From CAWCDJ01 sp963836015 (GTDB taxonomy: Bacteria; Acidobacteriota; Terriglobia; Bryobacterales; Bryobacteraceae): DNA of 64,000 nucleotides. Made by a program: the position numbers and the translations under genes. Positions 46,159 through 54,830 of this stretch are shown here, piece after piece (positions within the stretch are counted from its first letter, which is position 1; each line of letters starts with the position of its first letter). The stretch covers positions 1,116,001 to 1,180,000 of the forward strand of contig CAWIIF010000004.1 in NCBI GenBank assembly GCA_963836015.1, written 5' to 3'. The notes below the pieces were generated by a model. The model had not been told where the DNA came from. It was given only the letters and a program-made list of their open reading frames with translations, and made no database searches.

Positions 46159-46998
46159 CTAATACCAGCCTGCGCTTTTGTCGTACCGTGTCGTGCCGCG
46201 GCGTGCCCAATAGTCGTCCATGAACTCCGTCCAGTGGCGCGCCATTCCGGGAATCTCTTCGATGATCTTGCCGTAGAAACCGCCGATTAACGGCGCGTAG
46301 CTTACCACTTCGCTCAGTCCGGCCAGCAGCAGTTCCGGCACTGGTTGATTGCTGGCAGCGGCCGTCATAAACTTCGACGCCAGGCCGTGAGCCTTGAGGA
46401 TCCGTCCGTTCCATTCCAGTAGATTGTCGCCATATTTGGCGAGGGTCTCGGGAGCTACCCAGAGGAGCGGCTTGGCCCGCCCGCCCCATTTTTCCACGGC
46501 TTCCAGGCCCTCTCCAACCTTTTTCCACTTCGAATCGTCCTGGCCCTCCTTGAGCTTGCCGAGTCCCTGGGCGAAACTGCCCAGGGCATCGCGCAATTCC
46601 TCCATGGCGTCGTTCACCGCGCCCAGAAAGTTAGCGGCGCACAATGGGACGGTCGCGAAGACATTGCCGCCGATCTGGCCGGGGCCCGCGTTATAGTTCC
46701 AGGTGTTTTCGTCCGTCCAGCGGCCGTTGTTCTTCTCCAGGTGATCGAACCCTTCCGAGAGCTTGTCGATGTTTCCCCAGCCGGTGACGACCGTCCAGTT
46801 GCCGGTGTTGACCGCCTTTCGGAGCGAGCGGCGCATATCGTCGTCGCCGGCCGCCTCCACGGCGTTGTACGCGTTGTAGTACAGTTCGAAACTCAGGTTC
46901 AGGAACGCCAGCGCGCGAGGCTCCGACTTCCATTTGGCGTCCACATCGTCCGCGCTCAGAATCGCCTGCTGTCTTGCATAAAGGTATGGGTTGCCCAC
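46159..46998 (-). CDS. Unknown protein with tryptophan-rich helical body
   Basis: The 279-residue protein opens MGNPYLYARQQAILSADDVDAKW and contains many helices with conserved-looking Trp and Gly (VTGWGNIDKLSEGFDHLEKN, WGGRAKPLLWVAPETLAKYG) and ends WARRGTTRYDKSAGWY. No signal peptide is visible; a moderately hydrophobic part (PLIGGFYGKIIEEIPG) is too short to be sure of a membrane helix. No family is recognised. It could be a phage- or secretion-related effector, but this is speculation. Confidence 0.6.
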   Translation of the reverse strand: MGNPYLYARQQAILSADDVDAKWKSEPRALAFLNLSFELYYNAYNAVEAAGDDDMRRSLRKAVNTGNWTVVTGWGNIDKLSEGFDHLEKNNGRWTDENTWNYNAGPGQIGGNVFATVPLCAANFLGAVNDAMEELRDALGSFAQGLGKLKEGQDDSKWKKVGEGLEAVEKWGGRAKPLLWVAPETLAKYGDNLLEWNGRILKAHGLASKFMTAAASNQPVPELLLAGLSEVVSYAPLIGGFYGKIIEEIPGMARHWTEFMDDYWARRGTTRYDKSAGWY

Positions 46999-47365
46999 AG
47001 TCGCTTTCCTCCGTTTACGAGCATGAATCCGCTCCCCAGATGGTATCCGACATTCGGAAAATCAGAGCCTGAAATCTGCCTGGTTCCATTACTCCTACAG
47101 GCTAGAGGCCGTACTTGTGAGGCCTTATCTCCATGAAGTCCCCGGTCACGGTCCCTGGTAGTCCCCGCACCCGGGCAGTACAACTGGACCTTTTCTTGAG
47201 CTCGAGGCCGTTGCAAGATCGCTGATAGAGACAGGGATCAGGGTCGTTCCGAAAGGCCCAAGTCACCAAGCGACGGCGGCCCCGCCAATCGACAACTCGG
47301 GGCCGCCGGATTCCGAGGAGGCCGAGACGTATGCCCGCTGATCAACCGGTCGGAAAGATGGTTTT
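46999..47365. other. Intergenic region without a recognised gene
   Basis: This 367-base gap separates two divergent genes and so must hold both promoters. A short reverse frame (46956-47216) is arginine-rich and not credible. Nothing else was seen. Confidence 0.4.
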
Positions 47366-47575
47366 ATGGCGCTGACTGCGTTTGTTCCTTTTGCCGTCGT
47401 TGCGGCAATCGGTCTGTGGGCAGTACGAAGCTACCAGAAACACCTGAAGGTCGAGGCACGGGTCTGCCGCGATGTTCGCCAGGTCCTTGCCAGAATCGCC
47501 CCCCTGGCCGACGCCGGGGCGATGGAAGCCGTGGAAGCGGCGTCGGCCGGGGCACAGCCGGAAGGACAAAGCTGA
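47366..47575 (+). CDS. Small membrane protein
   Basis: The 69-residue protein has one transmembrane segment at its N-terminus (AFVPFAVVAAIGLWAV) and a soluble tail VEARVCRDVRQVLARIAPLAD. A GGAAAG sequence lies before the ATG at 47366. No family is recognised. It is followed after 14 bases by another tiny membrane frame on the same strand, so the two may form a pair. Confidence 0.45.
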   Translation: MALTAFVPFAVVAAIGLWAVRSYQKHLKVEARVCRDVRQVLARIAPLADAGAMEAVEAASAGAQPEGQS

Positions 47576-47589
47576 CGCGGGAGTTTCCA

Positions 47590-47751
47590 ATGGGGGAGGA
47601 ACCAGTCGTGTCTCAATACAGTGCGCTCGCCTCGATGGTCTTCATGATGGCGTTCACGATGGTCTTCGACGGCGTGATCTCGCGCCACCGCTACCGCGAC
47701 CGGAGGCTCGGTCTCTTGCTCAGGGAGTATTGCCTGCGCTCGGCCCTCTAG
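47590..47751 (+). CDS. Small membrane protein
   Basis: This 53-residue frame has a hydrophobic core (SALASMVFMMAFTMVFDGVI) and a basic, charged end (RHRYRDRRLGLLLREY). The ATG at 47590 and a GTG at 47608 are both possible; GGAGG at 47594-47598 favours the GTG. The gene is short enough that it could be accidental. Confidence 0.4.
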   Translation: MGEEPVVSQYSALASMVFMMAFTMVFDGVISRHRYRDRRLGLLLREYCLRSAL

Positions 47752-47794
47752 CGAAGCGGGGCGGACGGCCAGGAGCGACCGTCCGCCTCACGCG

Positions 47795-49742
47795 TTAGAA
47801 GCTCAGCCGCAGCGCGAACTCCATGGTCCGCGGGTCGGTGGCGCCGGTGATCTGGCCGAAGGTGGAGCTGGTGACGGTGCCGGATATCCCGGTGTAAGAC
47901 AAGTGGTTCGGGAAGTTGAAGAACTCCGCGCGGAACGCCGTCTGCACGCGCTCCGTGATGCGGAAGCTCTTCTGCGCCGCCACGTCCCAGTTGTTAAAGA
48001 ACGGGTAGAAGATCGCGTAGGAGCCCAGGCCGCCGAACGTGCCCGCGGCCGGCGTCGCAAAAGCCGCCGGGTTCAGGTACTGGGTACGGCTCGGGCCGGC
48101 CCAGTCGCCGGTCAGGTTGGGCCGCTGGTTGCCGTCGCCGGTGCCGGCCGTATCGGTCGGAATCGTGACATTGAACGGCAGGCCCGACTGCAGCGTGGTC
48201 ACGCCGGAAATCTGCCAGTTGCCGAGCGCCAGCTTGTACCACTCCCGCCCGGTCCGCCAGAAGGGCAGCGGATACACGTAACTCAATACCAGGATCTGGT
48301 TGCGGTTGTAGTTCGACGGACCCCAGTCGGCTCGCAGGTTGTAGCTGTTCATCGGCTGAGAGTTGTACCCGTTGGCATCCGTCCGCGCCTTGGACCACGT
48401 CCACGCCGCGCTGAACAGGCCCCCGCCCGCCATCTGCTTCTTGAACTGAACCTGCAGCGAATTGTAAATGAAATTCGCTCCGGTCATGTACTCGTAGATG
48501 TTGGCGTAACCGGGATAGGGCCTCAGTGCGTTCGCGTTTACCCCGGGGTTCGCTTGAAGGGTCCCCGGCTGGAGCTGGTTGAGGTCCTGCTGATAAGACA
48601 GGTTGGCGGCGCTCGAACCCACGTAGGCTACGTCGAGCATCATGTCTTTAGTCAGCTTCTGTTGAACTCCCAGGCTCCAGTTCAAGGTGCGGGGCACCTT
48701 CATGTCGAGGTAATGGGAGTTGCTGATGGTGGCGGGGAAGACCTGCAGCGCGCCGCCCGAAGGGTTCTCCACATTGCCGTTGTAGATGGTGGACTGCTGG
48801 ATGAACGGCGGGTTATTTACGGCGCTGAAGATGAAATTCCCCTCGATGCGCTCGTAGAACACTCCGAAGCCGCCGCGCACCACGGTATTCTGATGCCCGG
48901 TCACGTCGCAAGCGAAGCCGAACCGCGGAGCCCATGTGTTCCAGTCGGTGTTGGCGGTGCCGGCCGGCAGATTGTGGAATAGCGCGGTGACGTTGGGGTC
49001 GTTCGTCACCGGCACGCGTCCCGTGGTTGCCTGCGGGAATCCGGTGCCGCCCAGCACGAGGCCGTTATAAGGAGACCGGCCCGCCGATATTCGCGCCGAA
49101 GTTGTTGTACCGCAGCTCGGGCTTGGTGGTGGCATTGAAGGCGCGTGCCTGAATCGCGTCGTTGCGCAGGTATTCGTAGCCGCCGCCGTGGAAGTCCTTA
49201 GTGCCGCTGCGAATCGCGATGTTTACCACGGCCCCCGCACTGTATCCGTACTCAGCACTGTAGTTGGTGGTTAGCACCTTGAATTCGGCGATCGCGTCGG
49301 GATTGATGTTGACGAAGTTGTTGCCGCCGCCGCCGTTGTCTTTATTGTCGGCGCCGTCCAGGTTCCACGAGAACGTGTCGGTCCGGCTGCCGTTGATCGA
49401 CTGTGCGCTGTTATTGACGCCATACCCGCCGAACAATCCGAAGCCGCTCGAGAACGTAGTCGAAACGCCCGGCAGCAATTGCAGGAGTTGCGGAAAGTTG
49501 CGGCCGTTCAAGTGGAGGTTGGTGGCCTGCTCACCGGTCACCAGGCGTCCCACTTCGCCAGTGGCGGTTTCCACCTGCGCCGCGTCGGCCGCTACCGTCA
49601 CCGAATCGGTGACGTTGCCGACCTCCAGCTTCATGTTCACCGATAATTTCGAATTCACGTTGAGAACGACCCCGGTGGTGGTGGACTTCTTAAAGCCCCG
49701 CGCCTCGGCCGAGACATCGTAGGTGCCGAATAAGTACCAATG
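47795..49742 (-). pseudogene. Damaged Oar-like TonB-dependent receptor (two pieces)
   Basis: Two reverse-strand frames belong to one receptor. The upstream piece (to 49065) starts inside the carboxypeptidase-regulatory domain (TYDVSAEARGF) and gives a plug: LHLNGRNFPQLLQLLPGV, FKVLTTNYSAEYGYSAGAVV, ending NNFGANIGGPVSL. The downstream piece (49078-47795) begins with YNGLVLGGTGFPQ in another frame and ends with barrel strands and FALRLSF. By comparison with the intact receptor at 34721-38419, about 400-450 residues of barrel are missing at the junction near 49075, and the N-terminus is lost near 49742. The remains cannot form a working receptor. Confidence 0.75.
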
Positions 49743-49745
49743 CGG

Positions 49746-50635
49746 GGTCAGTTAACAGCGCCGGATCCTCGCTTGCGGGAACAGGTCAAGCTCCGGCACC
49801 GGCGCCGGATCTCCCGGCCGTCGCGCCGGCCTCGCGGCGCTTCGGATGGCTGAACGCGGCGCTCGCCCTGGTAGCCCTGGCTGCCAGCGCGGGTTGGCTC
49901 TTTACCGCCAAAAGCGACCCGCGGCCGGCCGCTACGGAGCTCGACCAGTTCTGGGCGCCGCTTTTGGCCGGCTCCTCGCCCGTCCAGATCTGTGTCGGCC
50001 AGAGCCGGATGTACTACTCTCCGTCGCGCCTGCCCGAGGGCCAGCCGGATCTGACCATCCCGATCGGCAAGCTCCAGCCCATGCGCGACCGGTTCCTGTG
50101 GTTCGGCGACTCTGTGAGCATGGCCGAAATCAGCGGCTACCTTTCCGCGCACCATAAGCCGTACCGCTTCCGGCGCGCCCTGGTGACGCCGTATGCCGAG
50201 CTGCTGGGCAACCCGGTCGTCCTGATCGGCGCCTTCAACAACGAGTGGACCGTACGTCTTACCGCCGGTCTGCGCTTTTCGCTCGAAAAAGGCGACGGTC
50301 CGGATGTGCGCGGCGTGCGCGACCGTGAAAAGGGTCCGGGGCTCGCCTGGCACGTGGCGCGCAGCGCCGAGGGATGGATTGCCGAGGAGGACTACGCCCT
50401 GGTCACCCGTTTCTTTGACCCCCAGACGCAGCAGAATGTCGTGGCTGGTGCGGGCATCACGCATTTCGGCACCATGGCGGCCGGCGATTTCCTGTCCAAT
50501 CCCGCCTATTTCCGCGAGGCGCTGCGGTCCGCGCCGCCTGATTGGTACAAAAAGAATATCCAGATTGTCCTCCAGACCAGGGTCGTCGAGGGCACTCCCG
50601 GCCCGCCGCGAATTCTAGCCACCTACTTCTGGTAG
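49746..50635 (+). pseudogene. N-truncated membrane protein with acidobacterial C-terminal domain
   Basis: From about 49746 the + frame reads a proline-rich linker (QAPAPAPDLPAVAPASRR), a membrane helix (WLNAALALVALAASAGWLF), and a domain with PVQICVGQSRMYYSPS, RALVTPYAELLGNPVVLIGAFNN, and the end AGITHFGTMAAGDFLSNPA ... ATYFW. In homologues this domain follows a cytoplasmic regulatory head, which is absent here because the frame runs straight into the receptor remnant with no start codon. The pieces appear joined by a rearrangement at about 49745. A TTG at 49964 would give only the C-terminal domain. Confidence 0.6.
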
Positions 50636-50709
50636 CTGAATTGCTCCTCTCTTCGCTAACGCAGTGTTTTTCAACAGTTTATAGGTGATTAGCTGCGTGA
50701 TTTCCACCA

Positions 50710-51183
50710 ATGGAGGGAGTTTTGGCGCTCCAAATAGGAGAGACTCTGCGCCGGCACGCGTTCTTTCAGGGATTATCCGGGGAGCAGTTCGCGGCGATGG
50801 CGCAGATGGCCAGCGAGGTCACGTTTCCCGAGAACGAAGTGATCCTGGAAGACGGGCAGCGCTCGGCGTATTTCTACCTGCTGCTTTCGGGCAGCGTCGT
50901 GGTGGAGTTGCGCACGCCGCGGTACGTGGTTGCGGTTCAGGCGCTCGGCCCTGGAGAGGTTTTCGGCTGGTCGGCCCTGTTGAACGATCAGGACACGCTC
51001 TTCCGGGTACGGGCCCGCGAATCGACGGCGGCCCTGCGCTTCGATGGCCGCACCCTCAAGGCCAAGTGCCGCGAGGATTCCGCGCTCGGTTGCGAAATCC
51101 TCAGCCGCACCCTGCAGGTGGTGGCGGGGCGGGTTCGCGCCACCGAAATGCGGTTCGCCGAAATGTGCGGCATCCGCGTCTGA
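50710..51183 (+). CDS. Cyclic-nucleotide-binding domain protein without a DNA-binding domain
   Basis: The 157-residue protein is a Crp-type cNMP-binding domain: HAFFQGLSGEQFAAMAQMA, FPENEVILEDGQRSAYFYLLLSGSVVVEL, VQALGPGEVFGWSALLN and a C-terminal helix. It lacks the helix-turn-helix of Crp proteins. The phosphate cassette (GEVFGWSALL) is only partly canonical, so the ligand may not be cAMP. The ATG at 50710 is used; a TTG at 50722 has GGAGG six bases before and may be the true start. Confidence 0.85.
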   Translation: MEGVLALQIGETLRRHAFFQGLSGEQFAAMAQMASEVTFPENEVILEDGQRSAYFYLLLSGSVVVELRTPRYVVAVQALGPGEVFGWSALLNDQDTLFRVRARESTAALRFDGRTLKAKCREDSALGCEILSRTLQVVAGRVRATEMRFAEMCGIRV

Positions 51184-51246
51184 GGCTCAGCGGACGGAAC
51201 AAAACGCCTCCCCGCGCCGTATGCCCATTCGATAACGGGAGGTCTT

Positions 51247-51951
51247 ATGATCCGCCGAACGGCGCCCTTGCTGGCGGGGCTGTTGTGCATGGCCGGCTGC
51301 GTGGTTCAAACCGCCGGGCCGGTCCACCATGAATACCAGTCCATCGACCGCGAACAGGTCGAGACGCTGCGGCTGAACCTCAACATGGGGGCGGGACAAC
51401 TGCGAGTCGGGAGCGGCACCGAGAAGCTGATTCGCGCCGATTTCGGCTACAACGTCCCCGCCTGGAAGCCGGAAGTGACCTACCATTCCGTGGCCGGGCG
51501 CGGCGACCTGACGATCCGCCAGCCGCAAACCCACCACGCCAATTTCGGCCACACCGAATACCAATGGGATCTGCGGCTCAACCGGGAGGTGCCCCTCGAT
51601 CTGACGGTGCATTTCGGAGCCGGCCAGGCCAAACTGGACCTCGGCGGCCTTTCACTGCGGAGCGTCAACGTGGATATGGGGGTGGGCCAGGTCGATATGG
51701 ATCTGCGCGGCCTCCCCAAGCAGGATTACAGTGTCAGCATCAACGGCGGAGTCGGCGAGGCCACCGTGCGGCTGCCTGCGGATGTCGGGCTGGTTGCCGA
51801 CGCCCACGGCGGAATCGGCGATATCCAGGCCAGCGGCCTGCGCAAGGAATCCGGAGGCCGTTACGTCAACGATGCGTACGGCACCGCCAAGGTCACCATT
51901 CACGTGACGGTGAACGGCGGCATCGGCTCGATCCACCTGATCGCGGACTGA
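51247..51951 (+). CDS. Lipoprotein with LiaF/toast-rack-like beta domain
   Basis: The 234-residue protein has a lipobox (LLCMAGC, acylated Cys18) and repeats of beta turns: LNMGAGQLRVGSGTEKLIRA, HFGAGQAKLDLGGLSL, MGVGQVDMDLRGL, INGGVGEATVRLPADVGL. This is the pattern of DUF2154/LiaF-type and toast-rack domains, which in Firmicutes act in envelope stress. It should sit in the outer or inner membrane facing the periplasm. GGGAGG stands before the ATG. Confidence 0.82.
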   Translation: MIRRTAPLLAGLLCMAGCVVQTAGPVHHEYQSIDREQVETLRLNLNMGAGQLRVGSGTEKLIRADFGYNVPAWKPEVTYHSVAGRGDLTIRQPQTHHANFGHTEYQWDLRLNREVPLDLTVHFGAGQAKLDLGGLSLRSVNVDMGVGQVDMDLRGLPKQDYSVSINGGVGEATVRLPADVGLVADAHGGIGDIQASGLRKESGGRYVNDAYGTAKVTIHVTVNGGIGSIHLIAD

Positions 51952-51953
51952 AT

Positions 51954-52292
51954 TTACCGCTTCCAAAGGCAGGCGGTCAGGAAGCCCGCGGCGAACCCGG
52001 CCAGCGCGGTAACCGCCAGCACGCGCGGATCGTGAAAGGGAATAAAGCGCGCGCCTTCCGGCGTCACTTCGACGACGCCGCAGGGCTGGGCGGTCAGACG
52101 TCCGCCTCCGCCGCCTCCGCTGTGGCCGTCCCCGCCGCGATCGCCGCCGCCGGCGCCGAAGGCGTAGCGGATCCGGGCGACCGGAATCACGGTTCGGTGG
52201 CCCGCGGTCACGGGCTCGCCGTAGACACTCCTCGCATTGCCGCCGGCGCCGAAAACCTCGCCCAGCGTGCGCGCCAAGTCTGCGTATGCCAT
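51954..52292 (-). CDS. GerW/YtfJ-family protein
   Basis: The 112-residue protein matches the GerW family: ADLARTLGEVFG, SVYGEPVTAGHRTVIPVARIRYAFG, a glycine-rich loop and RLTAQPCGVVEVTPEGARFIP, then a C-terminal helix (VTALAGFAAGFLTACLW). In spore formers it is needed for germination; in Acidobacteria the role is unknown. The ATG at 52292 has GGAG six bases ahead. Its stop is two bases from the preceding + gene's stop. Confidence 0.85.
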   Translation of the reverse strand: MAYADLARTLGEVFGAGGNARSVYGEPVTAGHRTVIPVARIRYAFGAGGGDRGGDGHSGGGGGGRLTAQPCGVVEVTPEGARFIPFHDPRVLAVTALAGFAAGFLTACLWKR

Positions 52293-52347
52293 GACTCCAT
52301 TAATGCACACGCGGCCCGCTCCCTGACGGCAAGCGGGCCGCGGATTC

Positions 52348-52707
52348 TTACTTCACCCGCGTTAAATCGATCTTCCCCGTCATGTTGCCACCGTCCGGGG
52401 TGGTTGCCGTGACGTCGCCCTTCAGGTGATCGCCCTCCAGCACCATGCTCAACTTGTAAACCGGCCCGTCCGGCGACGGGACTTCGGCCGTGATCTTGTT
52501 CCCTTCAGCCTTGCCCTTGCTGATGGTCCACTGCTGGTTTTCATCCGGGCCGGCAGTCCCGGTGATCTCGCCCCCGTTCTGCTTCAATATCAGGTAGGCG
52601 TTCGACGCGTCACGCCCATCCGGTGTAAATGTGCCCGACCACTTGCCGCTGGCGTCGTCCGCCAGGGCCAGTCCGGCCAGTAATAGCATGCATGCCAGTA
52701 GTCTCAT
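52348..52707 (-). CDS. Small secreted beta-barrel protein
   Basis: The 119-residue protein has a signal peptide (LLACMLLLAGLALAD) and a lipocalin-like run of strands: SGKWSGTFTPDG, AYLILKQNGGEITGTAG, VYKLSMVLEGDHLKGDVTAT. Proteins like this are common in Acidobacteria and of unknown function. Confidence 0.75.
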   Translation of the reverse strand: MRLLACMLLLAGLALADDASGKWSGTFTPDGRDASNAYLILKQNGGEITGTAGPDENQQWTISKGKAEGNKITAEVPSPDGPVYKLSMVLEGDHLKGDVTATTPDGGNMTGKIDLTRVK

Positions 52708-52752
52708 AGACTCCCTTCCGAGTACCAGACGAAATTCAGCGGCGAAAGTTCC

Positions 52753-53730
52753 CTACTCGCCAATCAGGAGCCGGATTGTCCAGTGGTTGAGTGGCGCCTT
52801 CGCCATCGCCCGCCGCAGGTCCTGGATGCTCCGAAGCAGGAAGCTCAAGGCGTAGAGGACCAACACGGGCAGTAACGTCCAATTCAGCCATTCGGCCACG
52901 TTCCGGGTCGCAGGCGGCGCCGCCTCGACCCAGGACCGCGCCAGCAGCAGAAGGATCACCAGCACCAGGCCGAAGCTGTCGATCGCGAGGCGGATGGCCG
53001 CCCGTCGCGCGGTCCACCAAGGACGCGCCACGTTCACCGCGGCCACTGCGATCAAGGCGGCAAGCAGTACCATCACCGGCCAATAGAAGCGCTCGATTCC
53101 GGGCGCCGGCCTGATGCTCAGCCCGGGGATCTCGGGGAAGTGCAGAACGCCGGCCCACCAGAGGATCAGCACAGCGTTCCATGTCAGCTCCGCCACCTGG
53201 TTTCCTCGAGGCACCTGGTTCGCGTTTCGAACCGGCGGAAGCCGGTGCGGATCCCAGGTTTCCAGAAAGCGGGCGTTCGCCTGGCATCGCTCCAAAAGGG
53301 CGAAAGCCGCGGTGGTGAACGCAAAGCCGTAAACCGCCATCAGCCACAGCCCCCTCAAAGTTCCGGCGATCGCCGCCCCCGGGCCTGCGGTGCGGTGCGC
53401 AGGGTCGAACACCAGGAAGCCGATCCACACCAGGAGCCAGGGCAGCAGGTAGTAGGTCACCGCCGACCGGAGCACCAGCGCGTAGATCGGAAACAGCCGG
53501 GGCCCGATGAGATGCCGCTGCGGCAGGTACCGCTCGGCCACCAGCAGGGGCGCGCCGCGCTGTTTGAGCAAGTGCTCCAGCTCCGGCCCGTCCAGCGAGC
53601 GCCCGAGTTCGCCCTCCTTCTCTTCGATCTGCGATCGCAGATCCTCGGAAAGCTCGGCGATGATGTCCTGCCGTTGCGACTTCGGAAGCCAGAATCCGAC
53701 GGCCTGCAGGTAACGATCCAGAAGTTCCAT
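52753..53730 (-). CDS. Membrane protein with N-terminal HAAS-like domain, PadR partner
   Basis: The 325-residue protein starts with a soluble helical domain (MELLDRYLQAVGFWLPKSQR, QDIIAELSEDLRSQIEEKEGEL, EHLLKQRGAPLLVAERYL) like the HAAS/DUF1700-type domains that follow PadR genes. Then at least five transmembrane helices occur (YYLLPWLLVWIGFLVF, MAVYGFAFTTAAFALL, MVLLAALIAVAAVNVA, LVLVILLLLA, LPVLVLYALSFLL). GAGGAG stands before the ATG at 53730. The PadR gene lies 11 bases upstream on the same strand, so the two form an operon that probably senses envelope conditions. Confidence 0.8.
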   Translation of the reverse strand: MELLDRYLQAVGFWLPKSQRQDIIAELSEDLRSQIEEKEGELGRSLDGPELEHLLKQRGAPLLVAERYLPQRHLIGPRLFPIYALVLRSAVTYYLLPWLLVWIGFLVFDPAHRTAGPGAAIAGTLRGLWLMAVYGFAFTTAAFALLERCQANARFLETWDPHRLPPVRNANQVPRGNQVAELTWNAVLILWWAGVLHFPEIPGLSIRPAPGIERFYWPVMVLLAALIAVAAVNVARPWWTARRAAIRLAIDSFGLVLVILLLLARSWVEAAPPATRNVAEWLNWTLLPVLVLYALSFLLRSIQDLRRAMAKAPLNHWTIRLLIGE

Positions 53731-53741
53731 TGCTTCGCTCC

Positions 53742-54065
53742 TCACAAAATCCCGTCCAGGGACGAATTGATGCTCCGCCACTCCGCCGCCAACTGGGCCA
53801 GCACCTGCTCCCCTTCCGGGGAGAGACGGTAGAACCGCTTGGTACGCTTGTCCTCGTCGCGCCACTGACTGACCAGCAGTCCCTGGCTCTCCAACCGGCG
53901 CAGGAGGGGGTAGAGGGTGTTTTCGTCGATAGCCATCCCACGGTCCGCCAAGGTCTTACGGAGCGCATATCCGTAATGCTCGGCGCGCAATTGCGCCAGC
54001 ACCGCCAGTACGACCGAGCCGCGCCGGAGTTCCAGCCGGAGATTCTCGAACAGGTCGGCGTTCAC
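53742..54065 (-). CDS. PadR-family transcriptional regulator
   Basis: The 107-residue protein has the winged helix of PadR: LRRGSVVLAVLAQLRAEHYG, YALRKTLADRGMAIDENTLY, PLLRRLESQGLLVSQWRDED and KRFYRLSPEGEQVLAQL. The GTG at 54065 gives a normal length; upstream codons encode an odd cysteine/histidine run from the promoter. It likely represses its own operon with the membrane protein. A palindrome lies about 30 bases upstream. Confidence 0.88.
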   Translation of the reverse strand: MNADLFENLRLELRRGSVVLAVLAQLRAEHYGYALRKTLADRGMAIDENTLYPLLRRLESQGLLVSQWRDEDKRTKRFYRLSPEGEQVLAQLAAEWRSINSSLDGIL

Positions 54066-54096
54066 GACTGCACCGTGTGAAACATAGTGTGTTATA

Positions 54097-54107
54097 CATA
54101 CTGTATG
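54097..54107 (-). promoter_or_regulatory. Palindrome CATACTGTATG, probable PadR operator
   Basis: CATAC-T-GTATG is a perfect palindrome 31 bases before the PadR start, in an A/T-rich patch (TTATACATACTGTATGGTA) that stands out in this G+C-rich DNA. PadR sites are often ATAC/GTAT dyads. Binding is inferred. Confidence 0.55.
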
Positions 54108-54203
54108 GTACACAGTAAAGTGTGTCAAGAATCTTTTTGGCCGCGCCGGAAGACGTCTGCGGGACGGCGGCTAACTGTTTGCCCGCATGCGAAAATAAGG
54201 TAG

Positions 54204-54830
54204 GTGATCGTACTCGACGGAATTCTTTACGCCGCAGCCTTCGCGGGCGCCGGAGCCCTTGTCTATTGGCTCCTGAACCCGTGGTTTGCCATTCCGCTGT
54301 GGCTGCTCGGGGTCTTTTGCCTGTATTTTTTCCGCGATCCCGAGCGCTCCATACCGGCAGGACCCGTCGCCGTATCCCCGGCCGATGGGAAAGTTGTGGC
54401 GGTCAAGCCCGAAGGCCCGGCGCTGCAGCGCATCAGCATTTTCCTGAACATCTTCGATGTACACGTGAACCGCACCCCCATCGCCGGCACCATCGCCGAC
54501 GTGAAATACCAGGAGGGCGCTTTCCACGTCGCCAGCCGCGAAACCTGCTCCACCCAGAACGAGCAGAACGTGGTCACCGTGGAGGGCGACGGCACGCGCG
54601 TGGTATTCAAGCAGATCGCCGGGCTGATTGCCCGCCGGATCGTGTTCAACCGCAAACCGGGCGACCACGTCGCTACCGGAGAGCGTGTCGGCCTGATCAA
54701 GTTCGGCTCGCGCGTCGACGTTCTATTCGGGCCCGAATGGGAGATCGTAGTCCAACCCGGCCAGCGCGTTTCCGCCGGATCGAGCGTCATCGCCCGGCGC
54801 GCCGGACCGGGAGGCGCCCATGGGGCTTAG
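54204..54830 (+). CDS. psd: Phosphatidylserine decarboxylase (short form)
   Basis: The 208-residue pro-enzyme makes phosphatidylethanolamine. It has an N-terminal membrane helix pair, YFFRDPERSIP and VSPADGKVV, and FLNIFDVHVNRTP. Near the C-terminus is the self-cleavage site KFGSRVDV, where the serine becomes the pyruvoyl group. The GTG start follows AGGTA. It heads a chain of coupled genes; its end overlaps pssA by 11 bases. Confidence 0.93.
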   Translation: MIVLDGILYAAAFAGAGALVYWLLNPWFAIPLWLLGVFCLYFFRDPERSIPAGPVAVSPADGKVVAVKPEGPALQRISIFLNIFDVHVNRTPIAGTIADVKYQEGAFHVASRETCSTQNEQNVVTVEGDGTRVVFKQIAGLIARRIVFNRKPGDHVATGERVGLIKFGSRVDVLFGPEWEIVVQPGQRVSAGSSVIARRAGPGGAHGA

